Origin: Trichoplax adhaerens | Lineage: Eukaryota > Placozoa > Uniplacotomia > Trichoplacea > Trichoplacidae | Direction: 5' to 3' | DNA length: 64,000 nt | NCBI RefSeq assembly: GCF_000150275.1 | Contig: NW_002060950.1 | Coordinates: 2,344,106 to 2,408,105 of the forward strand | In this document: positions 25,961 to 39,900 of the stretch, in pieces | How positions within the stretch are numbered: position 1 is the stretch's first letter | Layout: each line of letters starts with the position of its first letter | Notes under the pieces: generated by a model | The model's input: only the letters and a program-made list of their open reading frames with translations | The model's database searches: none | What the model was told of the DNA's origin: nothing | Position numbers and translations under genes: made by a program

Positions 25961-26587
25961 GCAATCACTGGCAGGCCGATAAAGATTTAAACTAAGTATT
26001 CCTTAACTGATATTATTATCAGGAAGGGGTATTGTGTTCACATTTACAATTATTATAATACGTACACGCTTGCTTATATTTAGAAGTAAGTCTAGAAAAT
26101 TATTAATTTGCTTATTTTAAATGACGCATAGTAAGGAGTTGCATACTTGCCGATATTAAGGTGTGAGTTTATTAATTAAGCGATTTACTTACTTTAATGG
26201 GGCAATGAAAGAAGTTACTACGCAGGACTGTAGTCCTATCTTTCTGTATTAGGTATGATATACCATATTTTTGTTGTACACTCTTTCAAGTATCTTGTCC
26301 AATGGACTTGTAAACAGCATTTTCTTTACATATTTACTGTCTTAATGTTACACTAGATTAATTGATAATATTTAACAATGGATTTTAATCATTAAACACC
26401 TTATCGTCAGAAGCAAAATAAAGATCATCAAAACTAGATTTTGAATATTTTCATTGGTCACAGCCTATACCAAGATAGAGTAGATCTATACCTCTTGTAG
26501 GATATTTTTCATTGTGCACATGTCTGTATTACCTAGTCTTGATAGCTCTCCTGCTCGATATATACCTCATTTTTCGTTCTTTATGCT

Positions 26588-26640
26588 GATTAAGTAACCT
26601 AGACAGCAGTACGGTAGTATACGGTGCCAGTTACTTAATC
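26588..26640. repeat. Perfect 11-bp inverted repeat (hairpin)
   Basis: GATTAAGTAAC at 26588-26598 and GTTACTTAATC at 26630-26640, separated by 31 bp that are less A+T-rich than the surroundings. No function can be assigned. Confidence 0.7.
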
Positions 26641-27426
26641 CGAAACGAAAGATTTTGTGATCGTGATAATTGATGACTAATATGCAGATATCTCACAAAC
26701 CACGTTGGCAATGTTTACTTTTCATCGCCAATAAAAGAACAATTGACCTTCAACTGGAGATATTATCATAAAAACTACTGTAGAATTTATAATATATACT
26801 GCTCTTTAATAATCCGATTTGGTGATACTTAGGGCATAAAATTAGAAAATTCTTCAACAAGTGCAGTATTAATTGTTACGATATATTCTTAATGGGACAT
26901 TATGGTATCTAATCAAGAAATTAAATAACGTGATATATTCTCAAGCATAAAGCGAACAAATTATGATAAGTCATAATGCATCAGCAACTGGATATTTTAT
27001 CATCAATTCTGATTTGATCAATGGAAACGAAAACATTTTAACAACAAAAACGGTTGTCGATTTATAACGTTTATTGAACTATTCATCAATAGCATTCAAT
27101 CCAGATAGGTACCGAGATAAACAAAATATCAAGAAATAAGAAGATATTATGATTCTATTTACATTTATATTCCCTTTTTATTGACTTAGAAAAATTACAG
27201 AACAAGTAGCAAAAGTAGATTGTACGATTTTATGTGGTCTTTTTGGTCTATTCGTGTGATACCAACGACTAGTATCATTAATCGTAATTTATCTGTATCT
27301 CTCCATGTAGCTTGAGTTTCGTAGATTTAATATAAATATGAAAATTGTCATAGTTGATAACTTTGATGACGATTTCTAAATAAAATCTGGAAAATTACTC
27401 AGTTGCATGGCTATTGCGCTTTATAT

Positions 27427-27545
27427 AACCGATAATGGCCAAGTAATAACTGGCCAATATCGGTAATGGCCAGTCATTACCGGTAATGGCGTAGTAAGGC
27501 GGCCGTCATTACCGGTAATGCTGGGATTACCGACATTGGCCGTAA
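27427..27545. repeat. Clustered TAATGGCC / ATTACCGG palindromic words
   Basis: Two perfect 14-bp palindromes CATTACCGGTAATG at 27475-27488 and 27507-27520, flanked by partial copies such as TAATGGCCA, CGGTAATGGCC and ACATTGGCC. The block is far richer in G+C than its flanks. Confidence 0.8.
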
Positions 27546-30500
27546 CATATATACCATATCAGATAACTATTTAGGTTTATGGCAAGTGAAATTAAAAACA
27601 TACCAAGTTTGATAACTGGCTTGTTCAGATTAATGTACAAATGCAATTGTTGTTTTTCATTATCAGCTTTCATGATAATGTAATTCAAGCAAAGATATTA
27701 ATTTATTTAACATTCTGGTTGGAATTTGGATTACCTTAAAGCTTAAATTAAACCTTTAGTCTAATTATGAACACTTTCGACTTCTACTTCATATATACGA
27801 GTAATATTTCACTGCAAGCTATTTTTTATTACTTAACTTCGATACGATATTTTTAACTTAGCAAAATCTATCTAAATTATGTTGAGTGAAGGTAGCTACA
27901 CATTTATGTTCATAATTAAATCAAATTCAAACAATCTGATTGTCAACATTTTCTACATCATAGGAATGTCGAGTAGACTAAGAAATCGATATTACTGTAG
28001 ACATAATCTATTCTACAGTATAATCATCATCTCACCTATAAAAATTTATTATTGAATCAAAATACTGATCAGAACGTCATTTATTTAGTAAAAATATGCG
28101 ATCGATATGGTTATTCTTCGATTACAATAGCTAACATAATCAAGCAATTTGCTATAAACAGCAAAAATCAATTCTTAGATAACGTGGAAATTTTTTTATT
28201 TATGTGTTATTTTAGATCATAACTAATACATTATGATTAATTTTTTAGCTAGAAATAACATATATATTTGTAAGATCTAGCTTATTTCACTTAGATTAAA
28301 TTAGGCCTCTTTTCTAAAACTAGCAAAAATTATCCTGTATCACAACAATGATACTTCTATCTAGAGTATTATTTTCTAATAGTCACTTAAAAAATCTATC
28401 CGAGGCGTTACAATATTGCATGTATCTGCATATTTATTAGTTGTTACCCGGCCTTTTAAATTCGTTGGATAACTCATAGTTAGGAAAGATAAAATATGTG
28501 TTTTTATATGTCACAAACCAGCTTCGTGACAAACATAAGGTAAAACAAATCTCTGAATTACTGTAGCCTCCGGGATTCAGTTTCCCTTAACTATCTCATA
28601 AGAATTTAGACGCCTTTGCTTCTACGTTAAGCAAATATAGAACTCTGCTTTATTCAACTATCTGCCGAGCTTAAATACCCTTCGGCAGCTGCTATCAGGT
28701 ATGAGTCATAACAGTTCATGAAATTTAGTTCATATTGGATAGATAAATTAATACAGAAATTATTTATCATCTTAGACATGTACTGAACGATTCTAGATGA
28801 TTAGATTACAGTAGGTCTATACACAGAATTATTTATAGTATCCTCTATAATTGAATATCTTCAGAATATTCATCACAAGCGTTACAAGACATAGCATTAT
28901 AATCAATTAACATTAGTTACCTTAGAGAGCTCTTACGACACTACAGCATAATTTACTGTAACAAAATACTAATTACTGTAGTTCTTACTGTAAGTCATTA
29001 TTAGTTATCTTCATATATTAATGTTAAGCACTAAATTTAGTCATTTAGTCTTCACGGTGGTTTGCACCGTGACATTATGAAACAGCAAATCCGAAAACAT
29101 CATCAGTCTAAGTCTTCCATATCTGCTTACCATATATTAAATTAAAAATTGATAATGCAATAACTGATAAGGTTTGAAATTAATGTAGCAGTAATTCGAT
29201 AGCGCTGCGAATGTCTTCAGTTTTATTTATTCAAATGATAATTTGATTATGAACCGGCAGATCTAAAATGGTATAGTGAATGATGATAAGAGATGAAGTT
29301 AAATATTATTAAATGATGTCTGTAATAATTATTTATCGACTATTTTCATTTTAGGTATCGAACATTTACTATTTTAATTATAGAGTAATCAGGCAAATTA
29401 GCTTACATGTAATTGAAGCAGATGTCTTAATTAGATATGAAATAGTTGTAGTTCCCACAGTTGAACTGAAGATCATCACTTTAACTTTGCGACTTTTGAA
29501 AAGCATGTCTTGATTTTTTCCAGGTTACGGTTTAGCCTCTACAGGTATATTTTAATGTAGGGGTAAAAGTTTGTGAACGTCAATAATGGATGCATCAAAA
29601 TTTATTTCAAGCTGATATATAATTATCATCATATAAGGGAAACTTTTAACTTTTTGTGAATGAAATTTTAATGTATGAAGTAAAATGGAAGACGAGAAAA
29701 TGTTTTGTATTTGTCAGATCACAGTATACGCGTAGACATTTGATAAAAAGGTCATAATTTAGTGTTGTGAAGTCATTGTAAGAAATAGATTAAAGCAGAT
29801 AAATAGATTCTTCATAATATGAATAATATTATGAAGTAGTACGATGCTAATTTCTCTGCCTATCCTTTCCCATAAATACTACGCACGTATACAGTGACGT
29901 TCTAAGATTATGTAATACCATTATCAATTACTACTTCGTTTTATTATTTTAAAAATACGGATATAACTTACGTACAAAGTATTCTAAAATAGGTTCTGAA
30001 TACCACGTTATGAATTAGAAATTGTCCGCTAAATTGAATTTGAACTTAAGTTCAAGGAATTAAATTCCGGTCATGCATTGAATTAAACTTTTCTTCTACG
30101 TTCGTTAGTAGTATTTCCCTAATAGAATTGATTTTCTCTATTATTATGCATTATTCCGACAACCGAAAACGTTAAAACGTGACATGGTTTAAAACGTAAG
30201 GGATGAAAGTAGTAGATGATTGAAATTATTGATGTTGATTATTACTATTTATATAACATAATTTCCTAATAAGTAAGCTAATTTTAGGGACCTAAATATT
30301 ATATTAATCTATAGCGTGCATTGAGATACTTGCCATGATAACTAGACTGACTGGATTTCATACACTGATTTATCATCAACAGCCATAGTATGAATTGATC
30401 CAAACTTGAAAATGATAAAGATAATTAGTTAATTACGAAAATCAATTTTTCTTTAGATGATAACGTTGATAAGGTTCAGATCAATTTATTTATCTATAGA

Positions 30501-33500
30501 AGAAATTAAACCCTAATCAAGGTATTTGATTTATGATTTATTTAGATAAGAAAATAATTTACCTCTTGATATTCATGGCATGGTATCTACTCAATTAGGT
30601 AAAAATATTTTCGAAATATTATTTTACACAGTAGAACGATTTTAGGCATTATTTTAAGTTAATTATTTTGTTTTCATGGTCGCACATTAAAATAACTCGA
30701 CAGGATAACATTCAAGGTAAAACATTGTCTCGATGGTATGAGCAATAATTCGATAGATCAAGCAGCAATTGCATTAATATTGTTTCGCTTGCATGTTATG
30801 AAGGTGACAACTTTTATCAATAGATACTCTACAACTCAGAATAATTACCACGAAGGGTTAAGCTAAGTCATTAATTCAATTATATCATTAACTCAAGAAC
30901 GATTTGACAACATCAACAATTAAGTACAGCATTTTAATATTGAAACACAAATTTCTACCTTCCACATTTTGTTTACGCTTGAGTAAGTAAGAATTATTAT
31001 ATTACAGGCAAAAACAATCATATGCAGATAGAAACATGATGATAAAAGAAATGGTTTTGGAACTTTTCAATTTTGATTATTTACTTCCCTATATAGTTGC
31101 TACAACACAATTTTATTTGCTGTAGCAACAACAAACGTAGATTTTGAGTAGACTTTAGCTGCTCATAGCAATCAATTGCTTAAGGGATACCTTGTCTATA
31201 TAATGGTGTTTCAATTTTCGTAAGTCATACAGATAGAAATAAATTGCTAAGACATCAAGTATTATCAGCATTTCTTATACTCATTTAAGTACTAAAGCAA
31301 TCTATTGATCCTGATTGAGTTCTATAAAAAAGGCGATAAGGTACCTAGGTATCGAATATGCCATTAGTGGTCAACGTAAACGATATGATCGGTGTTGTAC
31401 CAAAACTAGCATTGCTATACGGCTAGGAGATCCTGACTAAATTCAGAATAGTGGATGAGTAACACAGATCGCAAATACATCACGTTATATAATCTAGGAT
31501 AATTGTAAATTTTATGAGGTCAATTTACGTATGTCGAAATAATAAACGGATAATTTTAAACTTGTCATCATTCAGTTATGATATTTGAGGTGGAATTAAT
31601 TTACAAAAAACATAAAGCTACTATTATTTAAAGTACTTTAATTCGTAATAAGGATATGTTTATAATATCAATAGAAATATACGGAAGATGACTTGAAGAA
31701 AAATGACGGTAAAAGAAGATATTTTTATTGCACTATCAATTAAGTCACGTAATGATTCTGAAAGTTTATGATGACTTCGATACATGTTACAGAGCATATG
31801 ACGAATATTTTCTTCAAAGCAATTACCCCGTCGAACAATCGCTATCGATTTGATAACTTCACTTTCCTAATGCAAAGCTACTAGAAATTGGAATAATTCT
31901 TCAAAGTTGATAAAATAAAATTGGAGATGAACTTGCATTTAAATTAAAATCAAATGAATAGATATTATTGACCGGTATAACGAATCAGGGCTGAATAGTT
32001 TATAATAGGCTATCAATTGGCCCTTATTTTATATTTGTAATTGATGTAGTGTTTAGAAACACGTCAATAAATAAGTAAATAGAATACACTAGAATTTGTT
32101 GTAATATCGTTTGATTATTAATGGCACAATTTTGCTAGCAGTTTACCCCAATATCGAGGAGAAGCTGTAGAGACGATCTTACAATCAATAACTTTATTGA
32201 AAGCATTGACTATGACATTACATTAAAAGACACAGTAATAATTGAATGATAATCAGAAATTAAAAGTATAAACTACAATTTTATATATTTTCGTGACTTT
32301 TATCAAGTTCACATCCTAGTATCAAATAGAATATTATCGTAATCGCCGTTAAAGTAAATAAATTTCATTTCTTTTAAAAATAATAGAAAAACTAGCTGAA
32401 GGAAATGCAGGCACAAACAGACATCGCATAAATAGCAACGGCTCATAATTTCAAAATCAAATTTTTGCTTTGTTATTCTTTAAATTAGTTAAACCAATGG
32501 AAGATTGCTTAACTAACCATGGATTAACAATAATTCAGCATTGAAATTATTGTATAATTAAGGCCTTGTCTAGACTGTGCTGAATAGATGAATAATCAAG
32601 ACAGAGGCATCTTATTTTCGGCTAATAAGATGTTGATTGAAGTCCTTTTAAACTATATCATTCTCTCTACTTCACATTAGAAATAATTTAAATGAATACT
32701 AATGATGTTGATAGTAACGAAGTAAAATATTGTCGAGGATAATGATGATAGATTTCATTCCTATAAATTAAATCAATAGCTTGAGTTATCAGCCGAGCCC
32801 CTTTTTTGCTTTTACTTTTCCTATTATCTATGCAGTTTACCATAGCTATGGAATACTGTATATATTTCATCTTTCTAGCTTCATAGATAGGCGAATATTT
32901 TCTATTATCATTCATTCAAGGCATGATCACGTTGGAAAATTGTTTACTTAGTGTATTTTTCTATCATGATCTATACTAAACCGGAAAGTTCAAGAAAGCA
33001 ATATGACATAAACGAAAACGATTGATGGAATAGTCTAATTTTAAACTAACGACTCCAGCACGTCTATTAGGATAAAAATGTTATATAATATAACTTTGAA
33101 ATCATTTTTGGATTCAATCAATCACTTGATTGTTATCATCTTGCAAAGTTTCATAGCTGATCCTTTTATTCTTAATAATCAAAATATATTCAATGCAATT
33201 ATCAATCCCAACAATAAAGGGTAGTCGTATTTCCAATTAAGATAAATCCATTGTCGATGATAGGATAGTTATTATTTTCTATAGTCGACCAATTCTTGAC
33301 TTTATTATTGTTTCTTTCATTTTTTATCCAACATTATCAATATTAATTGATCGAAATACTGCTCATTGTCCACAGTATCCCTATAAATAGCGAACAAAAT
33401 AGCTAATAAGCACAGTTGTAATCGTTCATCAACTTGACCAACACATAGAAACTCGTAGCATCTATTGCAAAAATAGTCATTCCTAAAATTAGAAAAAGAC

Positions 33501-33677
33501 TTATACTTTCTTAAGCTAATATTTCATTCCATCGCATTATTTAAGCTTAATCAGTTAAGCTATATGGTCCTACAGGATAGAAAAGGTAAAATTGATGGTT
33601 AGCAAATTTATGCATCAATCGATCTATCACTGCTTTTCATCATTTATTTGATCTGAACATGAGTTGTCTATTTGCAG

Positions 33678-36600
33678 CAATAACGAGCTCACTACAGCTA
33701 GGTACAATCGTTGAATCGCCTCGATATCCTACTGATAAAGCTATGGCTAGTCAGCAGTATTATTCAGCTTTGACTCAAGGTAAATCGAACGTATATAGGT
33801 TAAATTAGGATTTTATTCAGCATCGATAATTAGAATGTAGACCTTTTTACTACGAGGTAACCTCATATAACACTACCCAATAAGAGGCAACATAGTAGAT
33901 CAAAGGAGCCTATTTTATTAGTATTACTTTAACTAAGATTGATCAATAATATGCGATAGATTATGACATTTTTCTACTGCGTGTTAAATGATTAAGTGCA
34001 GCCGCCATTATCTTATCATGCATCGAAATTATTAATCTATGTAATAGTACAAATTGGAACAATTTATTGCCTTATTTAATATTGTAGTTAATCAGTAACT
34101 TTAAAAGTTTTCCCGTATAATTTTTAACTTGATAGTAGTTGACCTACTTAAATCTATTAAGATGTGATTAATTCTTATTTATTACAAAATTATAAGCCTA
34201 TATATCGCCTATAAATCGATCGAACAACGGTCTTGAATTTTTACTGTCTGTTTTCCTCTGATGAAAAACCCTATTATCAGCTCTTTATTTATGTTGTACT
34301 GATCTCTTTACTAGACCACCAAATCAACATTCCACCGACGAATATACGAACAAAATCAGCTGAAGACAAGATAGTAGGTGATGGGAATATAGCCAGCCCA
34401 ACTAAAAGGCGTCGTTATCGTAAGTCGATGTCTAATCCGCTATTTACGTCGTCGAGTATACCGAAATCGCCATATCTTCCAGCAATGAGTGGAAAGAAAC
34501 ATATCTCGTTACCCGAACTGAATGAACAAACCAATTTGACCACCAATCGGATAGCATGGAAAAATAGCGATATGTTTAAATCATCGAATAATATCAATGC
34601 GGTTGCAACACCTACTTATAATCGGAAAGAATATTTGAAAAAGCGAGTAACCTTTGCAACCCATTTAGAAACTGATAATAACGAAGATAGTCAACATCAA
34701 AATACCCAACAGAAGGCTTTTCGATCCCGCAAAATCAGTAAGTTCATAGCAGAAAATAATAGTTTACATTTTTCTCAACGTGCATATTGTCTACCTTGTA
34801 TCTTACCTTGATATTGCCTAAAGTCATAGAAGTCTTCCTAGTTAGAAGTCAATATTATGTTTTTACTACACTTAAGCGGTGTATTTCGTCATAAAATTGT
34901 GGAAAAAGAGGCGGAGAAGGAAGTAAAATAACCCTATAGGATGTTTATACAAACAAAATACAGTAGCTTCAAGCAGTTAAAAAAATTAGACTATTTTACT
35001 CTATGAACAATAGAATCGCTGCGTAATTGATAGACAATACCTGATATTCCTTTTCAGACAATATTGCTGAGCTGGAACTATTTAAATAAAAAATATAATC
35101 GTTACGCCGCAATATTGTAGGTTATTCATAGTTTAACATTTTATGCTATATCGCCCAAGGATAATCTTATTCTTTTGACAATAATACTAGTCTTTGCTAA
35201 AATTTAGAGTAATCAATGATCGTCAATAAGGTATCATAACAATATCAATTCAATTCATAGAACTTTTAAATTAATAATATTCTAGTTTTCTTTCAACATT
35301 ATCACTCCTATCTAGCTTGAAAATGAGATTGCTATTCTTAATTGTGAAACGATTGATTTTGATATTTGATATCATCTTCATTTAAGCGCATTTGCAAGGT
35401 AATTGGGGTTATATTACATTCTCATTGACAAAAATTATTCAGTTAATTATCAACGCTAATTTATGTCCATTTACAGAATAGACGCATAAAATTGTTTTAG
35501 AGTGAAGCTATTGTATAGAGTATCTGAATGGATTTGATAACATTAATTATTAGTTTGATGCCAGTATATTCTTTAAATTTTCCACCTAATTTATTGCAAG
35601 GCTTAAGGCAATTTAATCTTCTGGCAATACATAAGAATTGATCTCGATTAATCTGCACAGTTTTATTCAGGACTGATTAAGTATTTACTTGCATTTGGTT
35701 TTGAATCAAAAGAATTTACCGGTATTTTATATTACGATTTTTCATCAATAACGCACCCGTATGCGGTGCTATAAGCTGTGGAGTATTATAATTAGTTTTT
35801 AGTAGGCTTAAACTTAGCAAAGTTGATAAAACAATTCACCAACAGGAACAAAAATAAATTGATTAAGAATGATATTATCCCATTTTATGTGTATGTATGG
35901 AAACGTCATAGTGCTCTACGTTTCTAACTTAAAATTAATCGCATCCATACGCCACATTTTGACTAAAGTAATTAAGGTATCCATGCAATTTTAGTTTTAA
36001 AAGCCCATATGAACTTTTAATATTTGAAGAACGATTTACTACCATCATTCCTTTATTCGTATTTAGCTTTAATTAATTATAATCATTTCGAAATATTTTA
36101 CCAATTTTCTAGAATGACCAATTCAACGCTATGCAAGTGATTATCTATTTTCTTAATAAAATACTTAAACACAGGAGTAATTCCCTTTAATAATTAATGA
36201 CAATCTGAAGAAATTGTGTAATAAAGTTAAAAATGGTCTCTTGGATGCTTCTGCATTACAAAAACATATATCGGCAAAAATGATAATTTCTTATAGTTAT
36301 TTTCTTATTTTTCAAACTTAACTGATCAACATATCCCTAATTACAGCTTAGAATTACTGGTAGTACTTGTAATTGAGCGCTTATTTCACTCTTAAAACAA
36401 ATATGCCACCATAATAATTACTGTATTAAAATAAATTGAAGAAAATAGCATTAATAAAATCTAAAAACGATTATCGCTTTATTAGTAAAAATTCTTGTAG
36501 CTGACGATTTCCTTCCATTTGCCACTATTAAATTACAGGCGATCCAATTCGACCCATCCTGAAAAATGATAACAGAAGATTACGACGATTAAGTTCATTA

Positions 36601-36939
36601 GAAGATTGTTCATCGCCATCAATGCATAAAATTCAAACCTTTGAGCCAAAAATTACTCCATTCAATTCGAGTGATTCATTAGATTTGACTTATCAATCGT
36701 TAAAGGGTAAACACAATGATCAATATGGTATTCCAACCACAACCAAGTTAGCTCAGGCTCAAGCTAACGCTATAAAATTACGTAAAATTATTCGATCGAT
36801 GTCAAATGAATCGAATGCTGCTTTCAGTGGACAGGTTAAGCCAGCCAAGAAAACATTGCCAGGTCGTAATGTTGCTTTAAGCATATCAAACGGCTTACGT
36901 AAATTAAAAAATGAAGCTCATCTATATTTAATTAAGTAA
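33678..36939 (+). CDS. Unrecognised basic Ser-rich protein with RVxF motif, last three exons
   Basis: Exons <33678..33779, 34315..34737, 36539..36939, joined in phase 1 each time; 307 visible residues to TAA at 36937-36939. The first exon starts mid-codon (phase 1), so a 5' exon lies outside what I can identify. No folded domain was recognised. Seen: SPTKRRRYRK coded at 34395-34424 (a proline-directed Ser next to a basic cluster, resembling a CDK site beside a nuclear localisation signal) and KKRVTFA, with RVTF at 34644-34655, which fits the protein phosphatase 1 docking motif. The last exon has RPILKNDNRRLRRLSSLED, a Ser/Thr-rich stretch, an Ala/Gln/Lys helix-like segment (TTKLAQAQANAIKLRKII) and a basic C-terminus. 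Reading through the donor at 34738 would give a shorter form ending at 34811. A nuclear PP1-regulated phosphoprotein is inference only. Confidence 0.7.
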
Positions 36940-36955
36940 AATTATATAAAATACA

Positions 36956-36961
36956 AATAAA
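36956..36961 (+). terminator. Candidate poly(A) signal of the 33678-36939 gene
   Basis: AATAAA 17 nt after the stop codon. Unusually close if used, which would imply a very short 3' UTR. Confidence 0.35.
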
Positions 36962-39900
36962 TTCATGAACCATCTCTATTATTTCAAATTTAAGATTTAT
37001 TCTCTATTTTTAATATCGTCACTAATCTTTAATTAATTTAGCTGCTTTGTCGACTGATTTTGTATATAGTTTTAAAATACCTTGATATCACGTATTATTG
37101 ATCACTAAAGCCCTGCGATGTACTTATAAATAACTGGAGCAGTAAAGCGTTATATATTTGATCATGTTTATATTACATTAATAATACTAGTCTAACAACC
37201 TTTTTATGATACCCGTGTATGTGTTTACCGAATACGTGTAACATAGTATTATAATCGTGAAAAATTTATTCGAGATCAAGGTAAAACAAATCAAGAAAAA
37301 TATTAGTCTATCAGTGATATCTCATCTGGATGTCTGCTGTACAAATTGAACTTGTGCGTACATTATTTTGCTAGCTCAGGTTAATTTTACTATTTTGTTG
37401 TGGCTTTAGTTCCTCACTAAGCTTTCAACATTTTCGGCAGCTATCTATAAATAATTAATCACTTAACTACTAAAAAGTAATATTAACGCTGGTTCATAAG
37501 CAATAGTATTTTGATTACTGTGTCTTAAATGTGAATTTATTGATTGTCACCATGTAAGACTTCTGTATTATACCGCCTATGAATTATAAATTAAAGCTAT
37601 TTTGAAAAATTTTGAAGCATTATATTGACTTTGTGTAGATATTAAATTGAGCTACGTATAAAAGCAATAAGATATGGGCAGGTGAAAATGCCATTTTCTT
37701 ACCCAGTTATCATATACCCGCATATCTTAATGGCACACAATATAGGTCTACCCGTATTATTGCCAAAAATTACTGTCGTGGGTTAATTATTTATCAGATC
37801 GAGTGTCGCAACCCTCACTTGTGGCAAAGGAAAGTAAAGAACTCTAGTGTAGTTACTTAAAACTTGGGCTATTTCTCCCAGTACTTTCAGTTTCTATGAG
37901 AGAAGTATTCGAGAACTCGATTTCTCGGCTGATCTCCACAGACAACTGACTAATTATTACACTATTCTTCACGATATGAGTCTCGCCGTTTCTTGAGCAA
38001 TTACTAACTTTATTTTACAAACACACGCGCTTAAATAGGTTTCTACAGTGAATTCCAATATTAACGAGTAAGAATGCATGCCTTACAACTTACATTAATT
38101 AGTATAATACCATTACTAAATATACATGTCGATATTCTCAGACTTAGATAGCTATAAGCTATCAGGTTTTAAGACGCTTAACCTTCGTCCATATACGGCT
38201 CAATTTTTAGAGATTAACACACCTTATAAACCTATAGTAAATTAACTGCTAACAACTTCTATTTTTAACTCATTTCCACCATCCTATTATCAGCTACAAG
38301 CGCATTAAACATAGCACATAACCTTATCTTATCTATTCATAAGCATTCATTAATCGACAGTTACTTAATTAGTAACGGCGTACCGTGACATCGAGTAATA
38401 AATGACTACTATTTAATGATAATAGAAATATATTGCAGGTTTACATTACGATCAAATGATGTTTGTGGCGTCTAACAATTTTGCTTGGTCCTTTTTCCTA
38501 TCAATTTAGTATTAAAATTCGATAGTTTCACCTATTGCTTTATATAAATATGGCATTATGTCCAATCCTTAATATTTATGGATCTCTTAACACAAACTAG
38601 GAAACAAATTTGGAATTGGCATACCAATGACTATGCAGTACCTTTCTTAACTGTGTAAACAAATATACTGCATATTTTTAACAACTAGTTCAGATACTAA
38701 CTGATTAACTACCAACTGCAACGACTGATATGCAGTCGTTTCCATACTACGCCACGGATTCCTTATTGATGAGTTCAATCATTTGAAAAAGTGCTAAACA
38801 GTAGCGCTGACTATTTACTGTATGGCATGAGTTATTTGATACGTTGGTAACTGCACCGTATGTTCCTATCATCAGTATTTTACATCAAATATATAATTAC
38901 AGCAGACTAGATTTAATATCTATACCGCATTTTCCTATCATCAGTGTAATACACCAAAGTACATAATTACAGTAGACTAGATTGAATATTATGCAATAGC
39001 CCGAAGATAACGTATGTTCCTATCGGTTTACTACACCAAATATATAATTACAACAGACATAGATTCAATATTTATACGATAGTCCATTTTAATATCGTAG
39101 ATCAATCAAATTTGAATAAATACGCTTCAAATGAATTTATAACTAAGTACGGCTGATAATTAATCAGTATCACCTTTCAATGTTTTCTATTAGAATTTTT
39201 ATTTTCTGACTTTATCTACGTAACTTATTGATCTTAACTAATATTTTGTTATTTTTGTACTTTCATTGAAAGCAAAATTCTATTACGATTGTATTTGATG
39301 CTATAATAGCGGCTATAGCAAACAATGATGGAAATTTTGACTAGAATATATTTCCCCTTAGAATGAGCTATACATTCATCAATGAAGTACAGAGTACTAG
39401 CATAAAAACCGTTGTCTTCATATTACACAGTATGACGCATAATTCATATCGGAAAATTTATAGTATATGCATAGGACATTTATGATCTACTTTCAAGCAA
39501 TATCGTTATTGGGCTATTGTGAGTTAAGCCTAGCAAAATTGGACTCGGTTACTCCTTGATATGAAAATGACCTGTAAATTATTTTATTTATTTTAAATCA
39601 CTTGATATTGTCTTTATTGACTCATATATACGAAAAATTAATTTATATAAGACGAAGAAAATAGCCCAGCCCTAATTAATTTCTATTAAATAGGTGTGAA
39701 TGTCGCAATACACGGTAACTTACTTAAAAATATAAGCGATAGTAATGCTGATTCAAGTTGGATGCGAATTAATATATTTTTGGGTGTTTATCATGTATGC
39801 TAAAAATATAGTACCAATTTTATTCTTGAGGCAGCGGAAGTTACTATTATGTAATTTTTATTGATTATATTTAGAATGGTTTTATTTTATTCTTCATTAA

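Larger units (their letters stand above)
25961..33677. other. Long intergenic stretch, no gene recognised
   Basis: About 7.7 kb without a supported exon. It holds a hairpin at 26588-26640 and palindromic repeats at 27427-27545 (listed separately). Part may be intron or 5' exons of the gene whose last exons begin at 33678. Open frames here are no longer than expected by chance at this base composition. Confidence 0.4.

Noticed and set aside
32688-32915. 75-codon minus-strand frame with ATG
   Set aside because: Within chance length; no family resemblance and no neighbouring exons on that strand.
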